NCBI GenBank assembly: GCA_016291915.1
Contig: JAEEZP010000080.1
Coordinates: 1-9,593 of the forward strand
Source of the DNA: Prevotella sp.
GTDB taxonomy: Bacteria; Bacteroidota; Bacteroidia; Bacteroidales; Bacteroidaceae
Direction: 5' to 3'
DNA length: 9,593 nucleotides
Below the pieces are notes generated by a model. That model was given only the letters and a program-made list of their open reading frames with translations, did no database searches and was not told the origin of the DNA. Positions 1 to 7,015 of the stretch are shown piece by piece (positions within the stretch are counted from its first letter, which is position 1; every line of letters starts with the position of its first letter). Made by a program: the position numbers and the translations under genes.

Positions 1-63
1 CAGGATGTTCAGACTCAGTTGATCAAAGAGCACGAGGCAGAGCTTGCTGAGGAAGATAAATAA
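1..63 (+). CDS. 3' end of upstream gene, possibly an elongation factor G paralogue (partial)
   Basis: Only the last 20 codons and the TAA stop are inside the window, in frame 1 from base 1. The visible tail is QDVQTQLIKEHEAELAEEDK: charged, helical, ending in acidic residues. EF-G proteins end with a conserved stretch of the type 'VPxxVxxxVIxxxK', and 'DVQTQLIKEHEAEL' fits that pattern. Bacteroidales carry a second EF-G paralogue, and I recall one lying near the rprXY/rpsF region in Bacteroides. Both points are recollection and inference; 20 residues are too few for a firm assignment. Any protein with a charged helical C-terminus is an alternative. The reading frame itself is supported by the hairpin that follows the stop at 87-117. 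Confidence 0.4.
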   Translation, partial: QDVQTQLIKEHEAELAEEDK

Positions 64-86
64 GGTACACCTTATATATTATATAG

Positions 87-117
87 TAGGAGGAGAGGCG
101 CATAGCCTCTCCTCTTA
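87..117 (+). terminator. Terminator-like hairpin after the upstream gene
   Basis: Bases 87-99 pair with 105-117 (13 bp, one G-T pair, 5-nt loop 100-104), with core GGAGAGGC / GCCTCTCC. It starts 24 bp after the stop at 63 and is followed by the T-rich TTGTTT at 118-123. Stem strength and position suit an intrinsic terminator; the T tract is interrupted by G, so efficiency is uncertain. Confidence 0.6.
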
Positions 118-136
118 TTGTTTGGAGAGAGGCTAT
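102..136 (+). other. Alternative hairpin competing with the terminator stem
   Basis: ATAGCCTCTC (102-111) is perfectly complementary to GAGAGGCTAT (127-136), with a 15-nt loop. The same bases 105-111 form the right arm of the 87-117 hairpin, so the two structures exclude each other. This is the geometry of an attenuator or antiterminator, but it could also be a by-product of repeat duplication. Confidence 0.4.
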
Positions 137-239
137 AGAGGCAATAGTGCCTATAGTACCTATAGTACCTATAGTACCTATATTGCCTATATTGCCTATA
201 GTACCTATAGTATCTATAGTATCTATAGTGTCTATATTT
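132..239 (+). repeat. 9-bp tandem repeat array, about 12 units
   Basis: Ten units in exact 9-bp register run from 150 to 239: CCTATAGTA three times, CCTATATTG twice, CCTATAGTA twice, then TCTATAGTA, TCTATAGTG and TCTATATTT. Two degenerate units precede them (132-140 and 141-149). Most units contain the palindrome CTATAG. Because 9 is a multiple of 3, both strands stay open as Tyr-Ser-Thr-like tripeptide repeats; those readings are by-products of the repeat. The last unit grades into a TAnnTTTG promoter box at 233-240. Confidence 0.9.
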
Positions 240-240
240 G
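233..240 (+). promoter_or_regulatory. Candidate Bacteroidota -7 box at the end of the repeat array
   Basis: TATATTTG matches TAnnTTTG exactly. No TTTG lies at the usual 19-20 bp upstream, where repeat units sit instead. It would give a long leader (about 145 nt) for the kinase gene. Weak on its own. Confidence 0.3.
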
Positions 241-333
241 ATAATTATCATCCAAAAGGATATTTTAAAGTTAACTGAACTAAAATTAACGAAATTAATT
301 AACATATCTCATCCTTATCTGGGAATTAATCTC

Positions 334-341
334 TATATTTG
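334..341 (+). promoter_or_regulatory. Candidate -7 promoter box for the kinase operon
   Basis: TATATTTG matches the Bacteroidota -7 consensus TAnnTTTG, is followed by GCA as in many Bacteroidales promoters, and lies 50 bp before the kinase ATG, implying a leader of about 45 nt. No clear TTTG is found 19-20 bp upstream, so the call rests on the -7 box and its position. Confidence 0.5.
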
Positions 342-391
342 CATTGTGAAAAGAAGTAGGATGGAAGAATGATCCTTCCTGATGGCAAATT

Positions 392-1972
392 ATGAAGAAA
401 AGGACGATAGTAATCATAGCAGTAGTGATGGGCTTCAGCTTTCTCGCCTTGTTATACCTTCAGTTGAGATATATTGAAGAGATGGTAACAATGAAGAAAG
501 AGCAGTTCGATGAGTCGGTGAGCAAAGCCTTGAATCAGGCTTCGCGTAACCTCGAGTTGAACGAGACTTTACGTTATCTTGAGAAGGATGTGAACGAGTC
601 TGAGCGACGGGCATACCGCCGTGACTCAGTGGGAACACGTTCGGGTGCTCCGGATGGTACTGTCCAGCATTCGCATCAATACTCGGTAGTAGGGAAGGAT
701 GGGACTATCTATTCGTCGTTCGAACTCAAGACGATAGCCACCAAGCCTTCTACTGTGCCAAAGGCTATGATCCTGCGTAATGACAAGAACTCCCAGTTGG
801 AAGTCTCGAAGAATATGCAGCAGATCGTGAAGAACAGGTATGTCTATCAGAAAGCCCTCATGGACGAGGTGATCTACAGCATCCTCTACACAGCCTCTGA
901 GAAGCCGTTACGGGAACGTATCAATTTCAAGATGCTCGATCAGGACCTGAAAGCGGAGTTGATGAACAACGGTATCAATATCCCTTATCATTTCACGGTG
1001 AATACACAGGATGGACGGGAGGTTTACCGTTGTCCGGACTACTCAGACAAGGGTGAGGAATATACCTATTCACAGGTGCTTTTCCGTAATGACCCTCAGA
1101 ACAAGATGGGCGTGGTGAAGATCCATTTCCCGGATATGAACAGTTATATCTTCTCGAGTGTGCGTTTCATCTCTCCGTCGATCATCTTCACGATTGTCTT
1201 GCTGGTAACCTTTATCATTACCTTGATGTTGGTGTTCCGACAGAAACGTATCTCAGAGATCAAGAACGACTTCATCAATAACATGACCCATGAGTTGAAG
1301 ACACCGATCGCCAGCATCTCATTGGCTGCCCAGATGTTGAACGACAACAGCGTGAACAAGAGTCCTATGATGATGAATCATCTGGGTGGTATTATCAATG
1401 ATGAGTCCAAGCGTCTGCGCTTCCTGGTTGAGCGTGTGCTGCAGATGTCGATGTTCGACAGGGAAAAGACCACGTTTAAGAAGAAGATGCTCGACCTGAA
1501 CGAACTCGTAGAGACGATTGCTCACTCGTTTACCCTGCGTGTGGAGCATACCGGTGGAAAGATCTATACTGAGATAGGGGCTGTCGATTCAACGATCTAT
1601 GTTGATGAGGTGCATTTCCAGAATGTCATCAACAACCTGTTGGATAATGCGGTGAAATACCGCAAGCCGGACACACCGCTGAACGTGCATATCAGAACCT
1701 GGAATGAGAAAGACCGTCTGTGTTGCTCCATCAAGGATAACGGTATCGGCTTGAAGAAAGACGACCAGAAAAAGATTTTCGACAAGTTCTACCGCGTACA
1801 TACCGGTAATGTGCACGATGTGAAAGGTTTCGGACTCGGTCTGGCCTACGTCAAGCAGATCGTTGAGTTGCATAAAGGAGAAATCAAGGTTGACAGCGAT
1901 AAGGATAAGGGTACAACGTTTACCATCAGCCTGCCTGTCATCAAAGATGATGTTACAGATATAGAAGAATAA
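392..1972 (+). CDS. rprX: Two-component sensor histidine kinase, RprX type
   Basis: A membrane sensor kinase of 526 residues that autophosphorylates and passes phosphate to the regulator encoded next to it. A transmembrane helix at about 5-23 is followed by a periplasmic domain of about 235 residues, and a second helix at 261-283 (ending VFRQKR). The HisKA domain has its H-box MTHELKTP with phospho-acceptor His300. The HATPase_c domain shows an N box (NNLLDNAVKY, 414-423), G1 (DNGIGL, 449-454), an F box (KIFDKFYR, 461-468) and G2 (GFGLGL, 479-484). All catalytic motifs look intact, and there is no HAMP domain between helix 2 and the H-box. The ATG at 392 is the first in frame; it has no obvious Shine-Dalgarno, which is usual here. 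The regulator follows after 26 bp. The rprX name rests on the layout and the neighbouring S6-S18-L9 operon, as I recall from Bacteroides; the stimulus is unknown. Confidence 0.88.
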   Translation: MKKRTIVIIAVVMGFSFLALLYLQLRYIEEMVTMKKEQFDESVSKALNQASRNLELNETLRYLEKDVNESERRAYRRDSVGTRSGAPDGTVQHSHQYSVVGKDGTIYSSFELKTIATKPSTVPKAMILRNDKNSQLEVSKNMQQIVKNRYVYQKALMDEVIYSILYTASEKPLRERINFKMLDQDLKAELMNNGINIPYHFTVNTQDGREVYRCPDYSDKGEEYTYSQVLFRNDPQNKMGVVKIHFPDMNSYIFSSVRFISPSIIFTIVLLVTFIITLMLVFRQKRISEIKNDFINNMTHELKTPIASISLAAQMLNDNSVNKSPMMMNHLGGIINDESKRLRFLVERVLQMSMFDREKTTFKKKMLDLNELVETIAHSFTLRVEHTGGKIYTEIGAVDSTIYVDEVHFQNVINNLLDNAVKYRKPDTPLNVHIRTWNEKDRLCCSIKDNGIGLKKDDQKKIFDKFYRVHTGNVHDVKGFGLGLAYVKQIVELHKGEIKVDSDKDKGTTFTISLPVIKDDVTDIEE

Positions 1973-1998
1973 TTATTAACCATTAAATATTGAAGATT

Positions 1999-2700
1999 AT
2001 GAATGAAGATCAGTTAAAGATTTTGTTGTGCGAAGACGATGAGAACTTAGGTATGTTGCTTCGCGAGTATCTGCAGGCTAAATCGTTCGATGCAGAGTTG
2101 TGTGTTGACGGTGAGGCTGGTTACAAAGCTTTCATGAAGAATAAGTATGATATATGTGTGCTGGACGTGATGATGCCGAAGAAAGACGGTTTTACCCTCG
2201 CTAATGAGATCCGTCAGGCTAATCCTGAGATGCCTATCATCTTCCTGACCGCCAAGACGTTGAAGGAAGACATCCTCGAAGGATTCCGCATCGGAGCTGA
2301 TGACTATATCACCAAGCCGTTCTCTATGGAAGAGCTGGTATATCGTATCGATGCTATCCTCCGTCGTGTAAAAGGTAAGAAGAACAAGGAGAGCAGCACC
2401 TATCATATCGGTCGCTTTACCTTTGACACCCAGAAACAATTGCTCACCATCGGTGAGAAGCAGACTAAGCTGACCACCAAGGAGAATGAGTTGCTGGCAC
2501 TCCTCTGCAGTCATGCCAATGAGATCCTGCAGCGTGACTTCGCTTTGAAGACCATCTGGATTGATGACAACTATTTCAATGCCCGTTCTATGGATGTGTA
2601 TATCACCAAGTTGCGTAAGCATCTCAAGGATGACGAGCAGATAGAGATCATCAACATCCACGGCAAGGGATATAAGCTGATTACTCCCGAGCAGGAATAA
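1999..2700 (+). CDS. rprY: OmpR/PhoB-family response regulator, RprY type
   Basis: A 233-residue DNA-binding response regulator, the likely partner of the kinase upstream. The receiver domain (about 6-122) has the acidic pocket E12-D13-D14, phospho-acceptor Asp56 (VLDVMMP), the switch Thr84 (FLTAK) and Lys106 (TKPF). A winged-helix DNA-binding domain follows at about 137-230, ending in the typical 'RSMDVYITKLRKHLK' and 'IHGKGYKL' segments of OmpR-type regulators. I chose the ATG at 1999 over an in-frame TTG at 1990, because only the ATG is a standard start and the receiver begins right after it. The gap to the kinase stop is 26 bp and to the next small gene 21 bp, so all three are probably one transcript. 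Target genes cannot be read from the window; Bacteroides RprY has been linked to envelope and stress functions. Confidence 0.9.
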   Translation: MNEDQLKILLCEDDENLGMLLREYLQAKSFDAELCVDGEAGYKAFMKNKYDICVLDVMMPKKDGFTLANEIRQANPEMPIIFLTAKTLKEDILEGFRIGADDYITKPFSMEELVYRIDAILRRVKGKKNKESSTYHIGRFTFDTQKQLLTIGEKQTKLTTKENELLALLCSHANEILQRDFALKTIWIDDNYFNARSMDVYITKLRKHLKDDEQIEIINIHGKGYKLITPEQE

Positions 2701-2721
2701 CAGGGGTAGGAAAGACCGTCT

Positions 2722-2910
2722 ATGAAGTCTTTTATCAAAAAGCACCTGTATAAGATCAGTATGGCGCTGGTATATGCCGGCGTCATACTCTTGCTTGTCG
2801 TACATTTCCTACATCTGAGATTCAATAATCTCTTGTTTCTCTCCCTCTTCCTGATCCTGCTGGGTATCATCTTTTATGTGCAGTCTGTCAAGCATCAAGG
2901 GAGATATTAA
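2722..2910 (+). CDS. Small two-helix membrane protein of unknown function
   Basis: A 62-residue protein with a basic N-terminus (MKSFIKKHLYK), two hydrophobic segments at about 12-31 and 36-55 separated by a short LRFNN turn, and a polar tail (VKHQGRY). The topology suggests both ends face the cytoplasm with a short outside loop. I do not recognise a named family. Its start lies 21 bp after the regulator stop, on the same strand, so it is probably the third gene of the kinase operon. Small membrane proteins next to sensor kinases sometimes modulate them; here that is inference from position only. Continuous coding through both helices and a basic start support a real gene. Confidence 0.72.
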   Translation: MKSFIKKHLYKISMALVYAGVILLLVVHFLHLRFNNLLFLSLFLILLGIIFYVQSVKHQGRY

Positions 2911-2932
2911 TGGGGTAGAGCCTGTTCAAAAG

Positions 2933-2963
2933 ATAAAATAAGTTAAATATTTGCTTGTTTTAT
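2933..2963. terminator. AT-rich hairpin between the kinase operon and rpsF
   Basis: ATAAAATAAG (2933-2942) pairs with CTTGTTTTAT (2954-2963), 10 bp with one G-T pair and an 11-nt loop. It sits 22 bp after the membrane-protein stop. With few G-C pairs and no clean T tract it would be a weak terminator, so read-through into rpsF is possible. Confidence 0.3.
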
Positions 2964-3006
2964 ATTAAAGTCGTTCTACTCACTCTTCATCTTCAAAAAT
3001 TTTTAA

Positions 3007-3014
3007 TACCTTTG
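3007..3014 (+). promoter_or_regulatory. -7 promoter box of the rpsF operon
   Basis: TACCTTTG is an exact match to TAnnTTTG and is followed by CA, as is typical of Bacteroidales promoters. It is 57 bp before the S6 start, placing transcription start near 3020 and giving a leader of about 50 nt. The upstream -33 TTTG is not clear. Confidence 0.7.
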
Positions 3015-3019
3015 CATCC

Positions 3020-3037
3020 GCTTTGTAAAAACAAGGC
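3020..3037 (+). promoter_or_regulatory. Leader hairpin of the S6-S18-L9 mRNA (possible autoregulatory site)
   Basis: GCTTTGT (3020-3026) pairs with ACAAGGC (3031-3037), 7 bp with one G-T pair and an AAAA loop; CCG is at 3018-3020. Many bacteria regulate rpsF through a leader bound by the S6:S18 complex that contains a conserved CCG next to a hairpin. Here the CCG falls almost at the predicted transcription start, so assignment to that class is doubtful; the hairpin itself is visible. Confidence 0.3.
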
Positions 3038-3071
3038 AGGTATTATTAATTATTATTTATATTTTAAACAA

Positions 3072-3416
3072 ATGAATCAATACGAAACCGTTTTCATTTT
3101 GACTCCCGTTTTGTCTGATGATCAGATGAAGGAAACGGTCGCTAAGTTCAGAAAGATTCTCACTGACAATGGTGCAGAGATCCTGAATGAAGAGGACTGG
3201 GGATTGAAGAAGTTGGCTTACCAGATTGAGAAGAAGACCTCAGGTTTCTATCACCTGATCGAGTTCAAGGCTGAGCCGAATGTAATTAAAACTCTTGAGA
3301 CTGGATACCGTCGTGATGAGAAGGTGATCCGCTTTATTACTGTAAAACTCGACAAGTATGCTGCTGAGTATGCTGAGAAGAGACGTAACAAGAACACTAA
3401 AAAAGAGGAGGCTTAA
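3072..3416 (+). CDS. rpsF: 30S ribosomal protein S6
   Basis: S6 of 114 residues, which binds the central domain of 16S rRNA as a dimer with S18. It opens with MNQYETVFILTP, the usual first strand of the family. The central 'EEDWGLKKLAYQIEKKTSGFYHLIEF' segment and 'YRRDEKVIRFITVKL' are typical of S6. A longer in-frame reading back to 2955 is rejected, since it would cross the promoter at 3007 and the added residues do not resemble S6. The C-terminal tail (AEKRRNKNTKKEEA) is charged and probably disordered. S18 begins 2 bp after the stop. Confidence 0.97.
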   Translation: MNQYETVFILTPVLSDDQMKETVAKFRKILTDNGAEILNEEDWGLKKLAYQIEKKTSGFYHLIEFKAEPNVIKTLETGYRRDEKVIRFITVKLDKYAAEYAEKRRNKNTKKEEA

Positions 3417-3418
3417 TC

Positions 3419-3685
3419 ATGGCACAAGATACAGAAATCCGTTATTTGAACGCTCCTTCTATTGATACCAAGAAGAAGAAGTACTGTCGCTTTAAGAAAA
3501 GCGGTATCAAGTATATCGATTACAAAGACCCCGAGTTCCTGAAGAAGTTCCTGAACGAGCAGGGAAAGATTCTTCCCCGTCGTATCACAGGTACCTCTCT
3601 GAAATACCAGCGTCGTGTGGCTCAGGCTGTTAAGCGTGCCCGTCAGTTGGCATTGCTTCCATTCGTAACTGACATGATGAAATAA
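3419..3685 (+). CDS. rpsR: 30S ribosomal protein S18
   Basis: S18 of 88 residues, partner of S6 on the 30S platform. The family core is clear: 'KKKYCRFKKSGIKYIDYKD' near the N-terminus, then 'GKILPRRITGTSLKYQRRVAQAVKRARQLALLPF', with its helix rich in Arg and Lys. A strong Shine-Dalgarno, AGAGGAGG at 3403-3410, lies within the last codons of rpsF, unlike most genes in this window. That and the 2-bp spacing point to tightly coupled translation of S6 and S18, which are needed one to one. The length is normal. Confidence 0.97.
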   Translation: MAQDTEIRYLNAPSIDTKKKKYCRFKKSGIKYIDYKDPEFLKKFLNEQGKILPRRITGTSLKYQRRVAQAVKRARQLALLPFVTDMMK

Positions 3686-3702
3686 AAAGAAGGAGGATCA
3701 TT

Positions 3703-4236
3703 ATGGAGATTATACTGAAAGAAGATGTTATCGGCTTGGGTTACAAGAACGATATCGTGAAAGTTAGAGATGGTTATGGTCGTAACTACCTGATTCCTAC
3801 AGGTAAGGCTGTTATCGCATCAGTCAGTGCAAAGAAGATTCTTGCTGAGAATATCCGTCAGCAGGCACATAAGTTGGCTGCTCAGAAGGCTGCTGCTGAG
3901 GCAAAGGCAGAGAAGCTCAACGGTGTTGCTCTGTGCATCCCTGTAAAGGTATCTGCTACCGGTCAGTTGTATGGTTCTGTTACTGCTGCTAATGTTGCTG
4001 CAGAGCTTCAGAAGCTCGGTATTGATATCGACCGTAAGATTATCACCATGCGTGATATCAAGAATCTTGGTGATTTCGAGGCTGTTGCCCATTATCACAA
4101 AGAGGTTGAGGTAAAGATTCCTGTAAAGGTGGTTGCTGAGAATGCTGCTCCTGCAGAGGAAGTTGTTGAGGCACCTGTTGCTGAGCCCGCTGAGGCTCCC
4201 GAGTTTGACGAGGAAGAGGCTCTCGACGCTGAATAA
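3703..4236 (+). CDS. rplI: 50S ribosomal protein L9 with an acidic C-terminal extension
   Basis: L9 of 177 residues, binding 23S rRNA and projecting from the L1 side of the large subunit. The N-terminal domain has the signature 'DVIGLGYKNDIVKVRDGYGRNYLIPTGKA' (about 8-36). A long Ala/Lys-rich connecting helix covers about 41-72, followed by the C-terminal domain to about 145. Typical L9 is close to 148 residues; here about 30 further residues rich in Glu, Ala and Pro (146-177, ending FDEEEALDAE) are added. The tail is low-complexity and probably disordered. A strong Shine-Dalgarno AAGGAGG lies at 3690-3696. The gene follows S18 by 17 bp, and a terminator closes the operon at 4281-4313. Confidence 0.97.
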   Translation: MEIILKEDVIGLGYKNDIVKVRDGYGRNYLIPTGKAVIASVSAKKILAENIRQQAHKLAAQKAAAEAKAEKLNGVALCIPVKVSATGQLYGSVTAANVAAELQKLGIDIDRKIITMRDIKNLGDFEAVAHYHKEVEVKIPVKVVAENAAPAEEVVEAPVAEPAEAPEFDEEEALDAE

Positions 4237-4280
4237 TCAATAGGATATATTTTCGCCCTGTAAAGCAAATCTATATTTAA

Positions 4281-4313
4281 GAGTCCCAATCAATAATGGT
4301 TGGGATTCTTTTT
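4281..4313 (+). terminator. Intrinsic terminator of the S6-S18-L9 operon
   Basis: Bases 4281-4291 pair with 4298-4308 (11 bp with two G-T pairs, core CCCAATC / GGTTGGG, 6-nt loop AATAAT), followed directly by TTTTT at 4309-4313. It sits 45 bp after the rplI stop. Confidence 0.9.
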
Positions 4314-4348
4314 ATATACCCTCTATTCTGCAAAATGAATGCATAAAA

Positions 4349-4380
4349 TTTGGTTTTTCGCCTCGTTTGCAGTAATTTTG
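4349..4380 (+). promoter_or_regulatory. Promoter of the fabD operon
   Basis: TTTG (4349-4352), 20 bp, then TAATTTTG (4373-4380): both elements of the Bacteroidota housekeeping promoter at the usual spacing. The -7 box is followed by CA and lies 26 bp before the fabD ATG, giving a short leader of about 20 nt. It starts just beyond the rplI terminator. Confidence 0.82.
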
Positions 4381-4406
4381 CACCACAATTCAACAAATAG
4401 GATAAA

Positions 4407-5297
4407 ATGAAAGCATTTGTATTTCCCGGTCAGGGAGCACAGTTTGTCGGTATGGGTAAGGACCTGTACGACAACCATGCGTTGGCAAAGGAACTTTTCG
4501 AGAAGGCCAACGATATTTTAGGTTACAGGATAACAGATATTATGTTCGCAGGAACAGACGATGATTTGAAACAGACAAAGGTAACACAGCCGGCCGTCTT
4601 CCTCCACAGTGTCATCAGGGCATTGTGCATGGGTGAGGACTTTAAGCCGGAGATGACAGCCGGTCACTCACTCGGTGAGTTCTCTGCCCTCGTGGCAGCA
4701 GGCGCCCTGAGTTTCGAAGACGGACTGCGTCTGGTCTATGCCCGTGCGATGGCTATGCAGAAGGCATGCGAGGCAGCTCCTTCCACCATGGCCGCCATCA
4801 TCGCATTACCTTTCGACACGATAGAGAAGATCTGTGAGGAAGTGAGTCAGGAGGGCAAGGGCGTTGTCGTGCCCGCCAACTACAACTGTCCCGGACAGTT
4901 GGTCATCTCCGGAAATATCGAGGCTATCCAGACAGCCTGTGAGCGTCTGAAAGAAGCCGGCGCCAAGAGAGCCCTGCCACTGAAGGTGGGCGGCGCTTTC
5001 CACTCCCCACTGATGCAGCCTGCCAAGGAAGAACTGCAGCAAGCCATTGAGCATACAACATTCAAGACTCCTTGCTGCCCCGTCTATCAGAATGTGGATG
5101 CCCTGCCGCATACCGATCCTGAGGAGATCAAGGCCAACCTTATCGCACAGCTCACCAGCAGTGTTCGCTGGGCACAGATCGTGGAGAATATGATTGCCGA
5201 CGGCGCTGACGATTTCACAGAGTGCGGCCCCGGAAAGGCATTGCAGGGAATGATTGTTAAGATTAATCGTGACGTTACCGTTCAGGGAATACAGTAA
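4407..5297 (+). CDS. fabD: Malonyl-CoA:ACP transacylase
   Basis: Moves the malonyl group from CoA to acyl carrier protein, supplying the extender unit for type II fatty acid synthesis in the cytoplasm. At 296 residues it is normal for the family. The oxyanion-hole motif GQGAQ is at 8-12, the nucleophile elbow GHSLGE at 86-91 has Ser88, Arg113 lies in YARA, the catalytic His199 is in AFHSP, and Gln248 lies in AQL. The motifs occur in order and correspond to Gln11, Ser92, Arg117, His201 and Gln250 of E. coli FabD. It stands alone here rather than next to fabH, fabG or acpP. It is the first gene after a good promoter. Its stop TAA shares a base with the start of the next gene (TAATG), so the two are probably translationally coupled. 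Confidence 0.96.
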   Translation: MKAFVFPGQGAQFVGMGKDLYDNHALAKELFEKANDILGYRITDIMFAGTDDDLKQTKVTQPAVFLHSVIRALCMGEDFKPEMTAGHSLGEFSALVAAGALSFEDGLRLVYARAMAMQKACEAAPSTMAAIIALPFDTIEKICEEVSQEGKGVVVPANYNCPGQLVISGNIEAIQTACERLKEAGAKRALPLKVGGAFHSPLMQPAKEELQQAIEHTTFKTPCCPVYQNVDALPHTDPEEIKANLIAQLTSSVRWAQIVENMIADGADDFTECGPGKALQGMIVKINRDVTVQGIQ

Positions 5298-6973
5298 TGA
5301 TGAGACAACAGGAAAGTCATAAGGTAATTATCTACCAGGTCTTGCCACGACTGTTCGGCAATAAGAATACCACCAACAGACGATGGGGGAGTATCCAGGA
5401 GAACGGATGTGGTAAGATGAACGACTTTTCCCTCTCTCTTCTCCGGCGTATCCGGGAGATGGGCTATACCCATATATGGTACACCGGAATAGTACGCCAT
5501 GCCACCGTCACCGACTATTCTTCCTACGGCATCCCTCGTCAGCATCCTGAGGTGGTGAAGGGTAAGGCAGGGTCTCCCTATGCCATTACCGACTATTATG
5601 ATGTGGATCCCGACCTGGCCGTTGACGTTCCTCATCGCATGGAGGAGTTCGAGGCGCTCATCGCCCGTACCCATGAGGCAGGACTGAAGGTGGTCATGGA
5701 CTTTGTGCCCAACCATGTGGCAAGGGAGTACAAGAGTATCTGTAAGCCGCCACGGGTGAAGGATCTGGGCGAGGATGACCATAAGGAGAATCATTTTGAT
5801 ATCCGCAATAACTTCTATTACTGTTGGGGACAGCCCCTGGAACTGCCTTACATGGCCGGACAACCACGGCAATATGTCGAGATACCGGCGAAGGCCACGG
5901 GCAACGACAGGTTCACGAATACACCCGACCGTAACGACTGGTATGAGACGGTAAAACTGAATTACGGTATCGACTATTGTGATGCCGGCGGACGGTCGGA
6001 GCATTTCCTGCCTATCCCCGATACATGGAATAAGATGACCGAGATCCTCGTCTTCTGGGCAGCAAAGGGTATCGATGCGTTCCGCTGTGACATGGCAGAG
6101 ATGGTGCCTCCGGCATTCTGGACATGGGCCATCGACAAGGTGCATTTCAGAAATCCTGAGATCCGTTTTATCGGTGAGGTGTATGACCCGCAGCAATACC
6201 GTACTTACCTGTCGGCAGGCTTTCAGTGGCTGTACGACAAAGTGGGGATGTACGACTGTGTGAAGGAGGTGATCCGCGGCCAACGGTGGGCTTCCGACAT
6301 CACACAGCAGTGGCAGCATACCGATGATATCGGTGACCACATGCTCTATTTCCTCGAGAATCATGATGAGCAACGCATCGCCTCCGATTTCTTTGCCGCC
6401 GATGCCCAAAAGGGTGTGCCGGGCATGATGATGATGGCTTGGCTCTCACGTAATCCCGTGATGGTATATGCCGGACAGGAATATGGCGAGCGAGGCATGG
6501 ATGAAGAAGGGTTCTCCGGACATGACGGTCGTACGACAATCTTCGACTACTGGTGTGTACGCACGATCCTGCACGGGTTCTTCAAACGCAGACAGCTTAC
6601 CGTCGAAGAACGGGCGTTGGAACAGCAATACTTACAGATCTTGAAGATCGCCGGTGAAGAGCAGGCTATCAGCGAAGGAGCTTTCTTCGACTTGATGTAT
6701 GCACAACCGGATTCCTTCGACCGCCAGCATCTCTTTGCCTTCCTGCGGAAAGCAGGTAACGAGACCTTGCTGATCGTTGTCAACTTCTCCTCTGACCGCC
6801 GTCAGGCAATGGTCAGAATACCCCGCCATGCCCTTGATGTCCTGCAGATAACCACCGGCGTGGCGAAAGCTGTCAACCTGCTGGATAAGAAAGAGCAGGT
6901 GTTGGTCATCTCTCCCGATGGCGATGTGCCGGTAGATGTTCCTGCATGGGGAGGTATCATACTGAAATTCTGA
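5297..6973 (+). CDS. Cytoplasmic GH13 alpha-amylase family protein
   Basis: A 558-residue glycoside hydrolase of family 13, which acts on alpha-glucosidic bonds by a retaining mechanism. The (beta/alpha)8 barrel has all four conserved regions in order: DFVPNH (135-140), GIDAFRCDMA (258-267) with nucleophile Asp265 and Arg263, FIGEVYD (291-297) with acid/base Glu294, and ENHDEQR (354-360) with His356 and Asp357. A beta-sandwich C-terminal domain is likely from about 475. There is no signal peptide or lipobox, so the enzyme stays in the cytoplasm and probably acts on glycogen or imported maltodextrins; it is not part of a Sus-type surface system. The exact specificity (amylase, neopullulanase or transferase) cannot be told. 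It starts at the ATG that overlaps the fabD stop by one base; a second ATG follows immediately. Confidence 0.9.
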   Translation: MMRQQESHKVIIYQVLPRLFGNKNTTNRRWGSIQENGCGKMNDFSLSLLRRIREMGYTHIWYTGIVRHATVTDYSSYGIPRQHPEVVKGKAGSPYAITDYYDVDPDLAVDVPHRMEEFEALIARTHEAGLKVVMDFVPNHVAREYKSICKPPRVKDLGEDDHKENHFDIRNNFYYCWGQPLELPYMAGQPRQYVEIPAKATGNDRFTNTPDRNDWYETVKLNYGIDYCDAGGRSEHFLPIPDTWNKMTEILVFWAAKGIDAFRCDMAEMVPPAFWTWAIDKVHFRNPEIRFIGEVYDPQQYRTYLSAGFQWLYDKVGMYDCVKEVIRGQRWASDITQQWQHTDDIGDHMLYFLENHDEQRIASDFFAADAQKGVPGMMMMAWLSRNPVMVYAGQEYGERGMDEEGFSGHDGRTTIFDYWCVRTILHGFFKRRQLTVEERALEQQYLQILKIAGEEQAISEGAFFDLMYAQPDSFDRQHLFAFLRKAGNETLLIVVNFSSDRRQAMVRIPRHALDVLQITTGVAKAVNLLDKKEQVLVISPDGDVPVDVPAWGGIILKF

Positions 6974-7015
6974 CACTTAAGAGTCAATCCTAACAATTAA
7001 GATAATCTTGACATC

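Noticed and set aside
44..241. 65-codon + frame rich in Tyr-Ser-Thr repeats
   Set aside because: It starts inside the upstream gene, crosses the terminator hairpin, and its repeats come from the 9-bp DNA array; the - strand (72-305) is open for the same reason.
1990..1998. Upstream TTG start for the response regulator
   Set aside because: An ATG three codons later gives a normal receiver-domain N-terminus.
2047..2805. 252-codon open frame on the - strand
   Set aside because: Shadow of the response regulator, which has all expected motifs on the + strand.
2955..3071. N-terminal extension of S6
   Set aside because: It would cover the promoter box at 3007-3014, and the extra residues do not resemble S6.
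5282..6409. 375-codon open frame on the - strand
   Set aside because: Lies antisense to the GH13 gene, whose four catalytic motifs are intact; the frame has no recognisable domain and is a codon-bias shadow.
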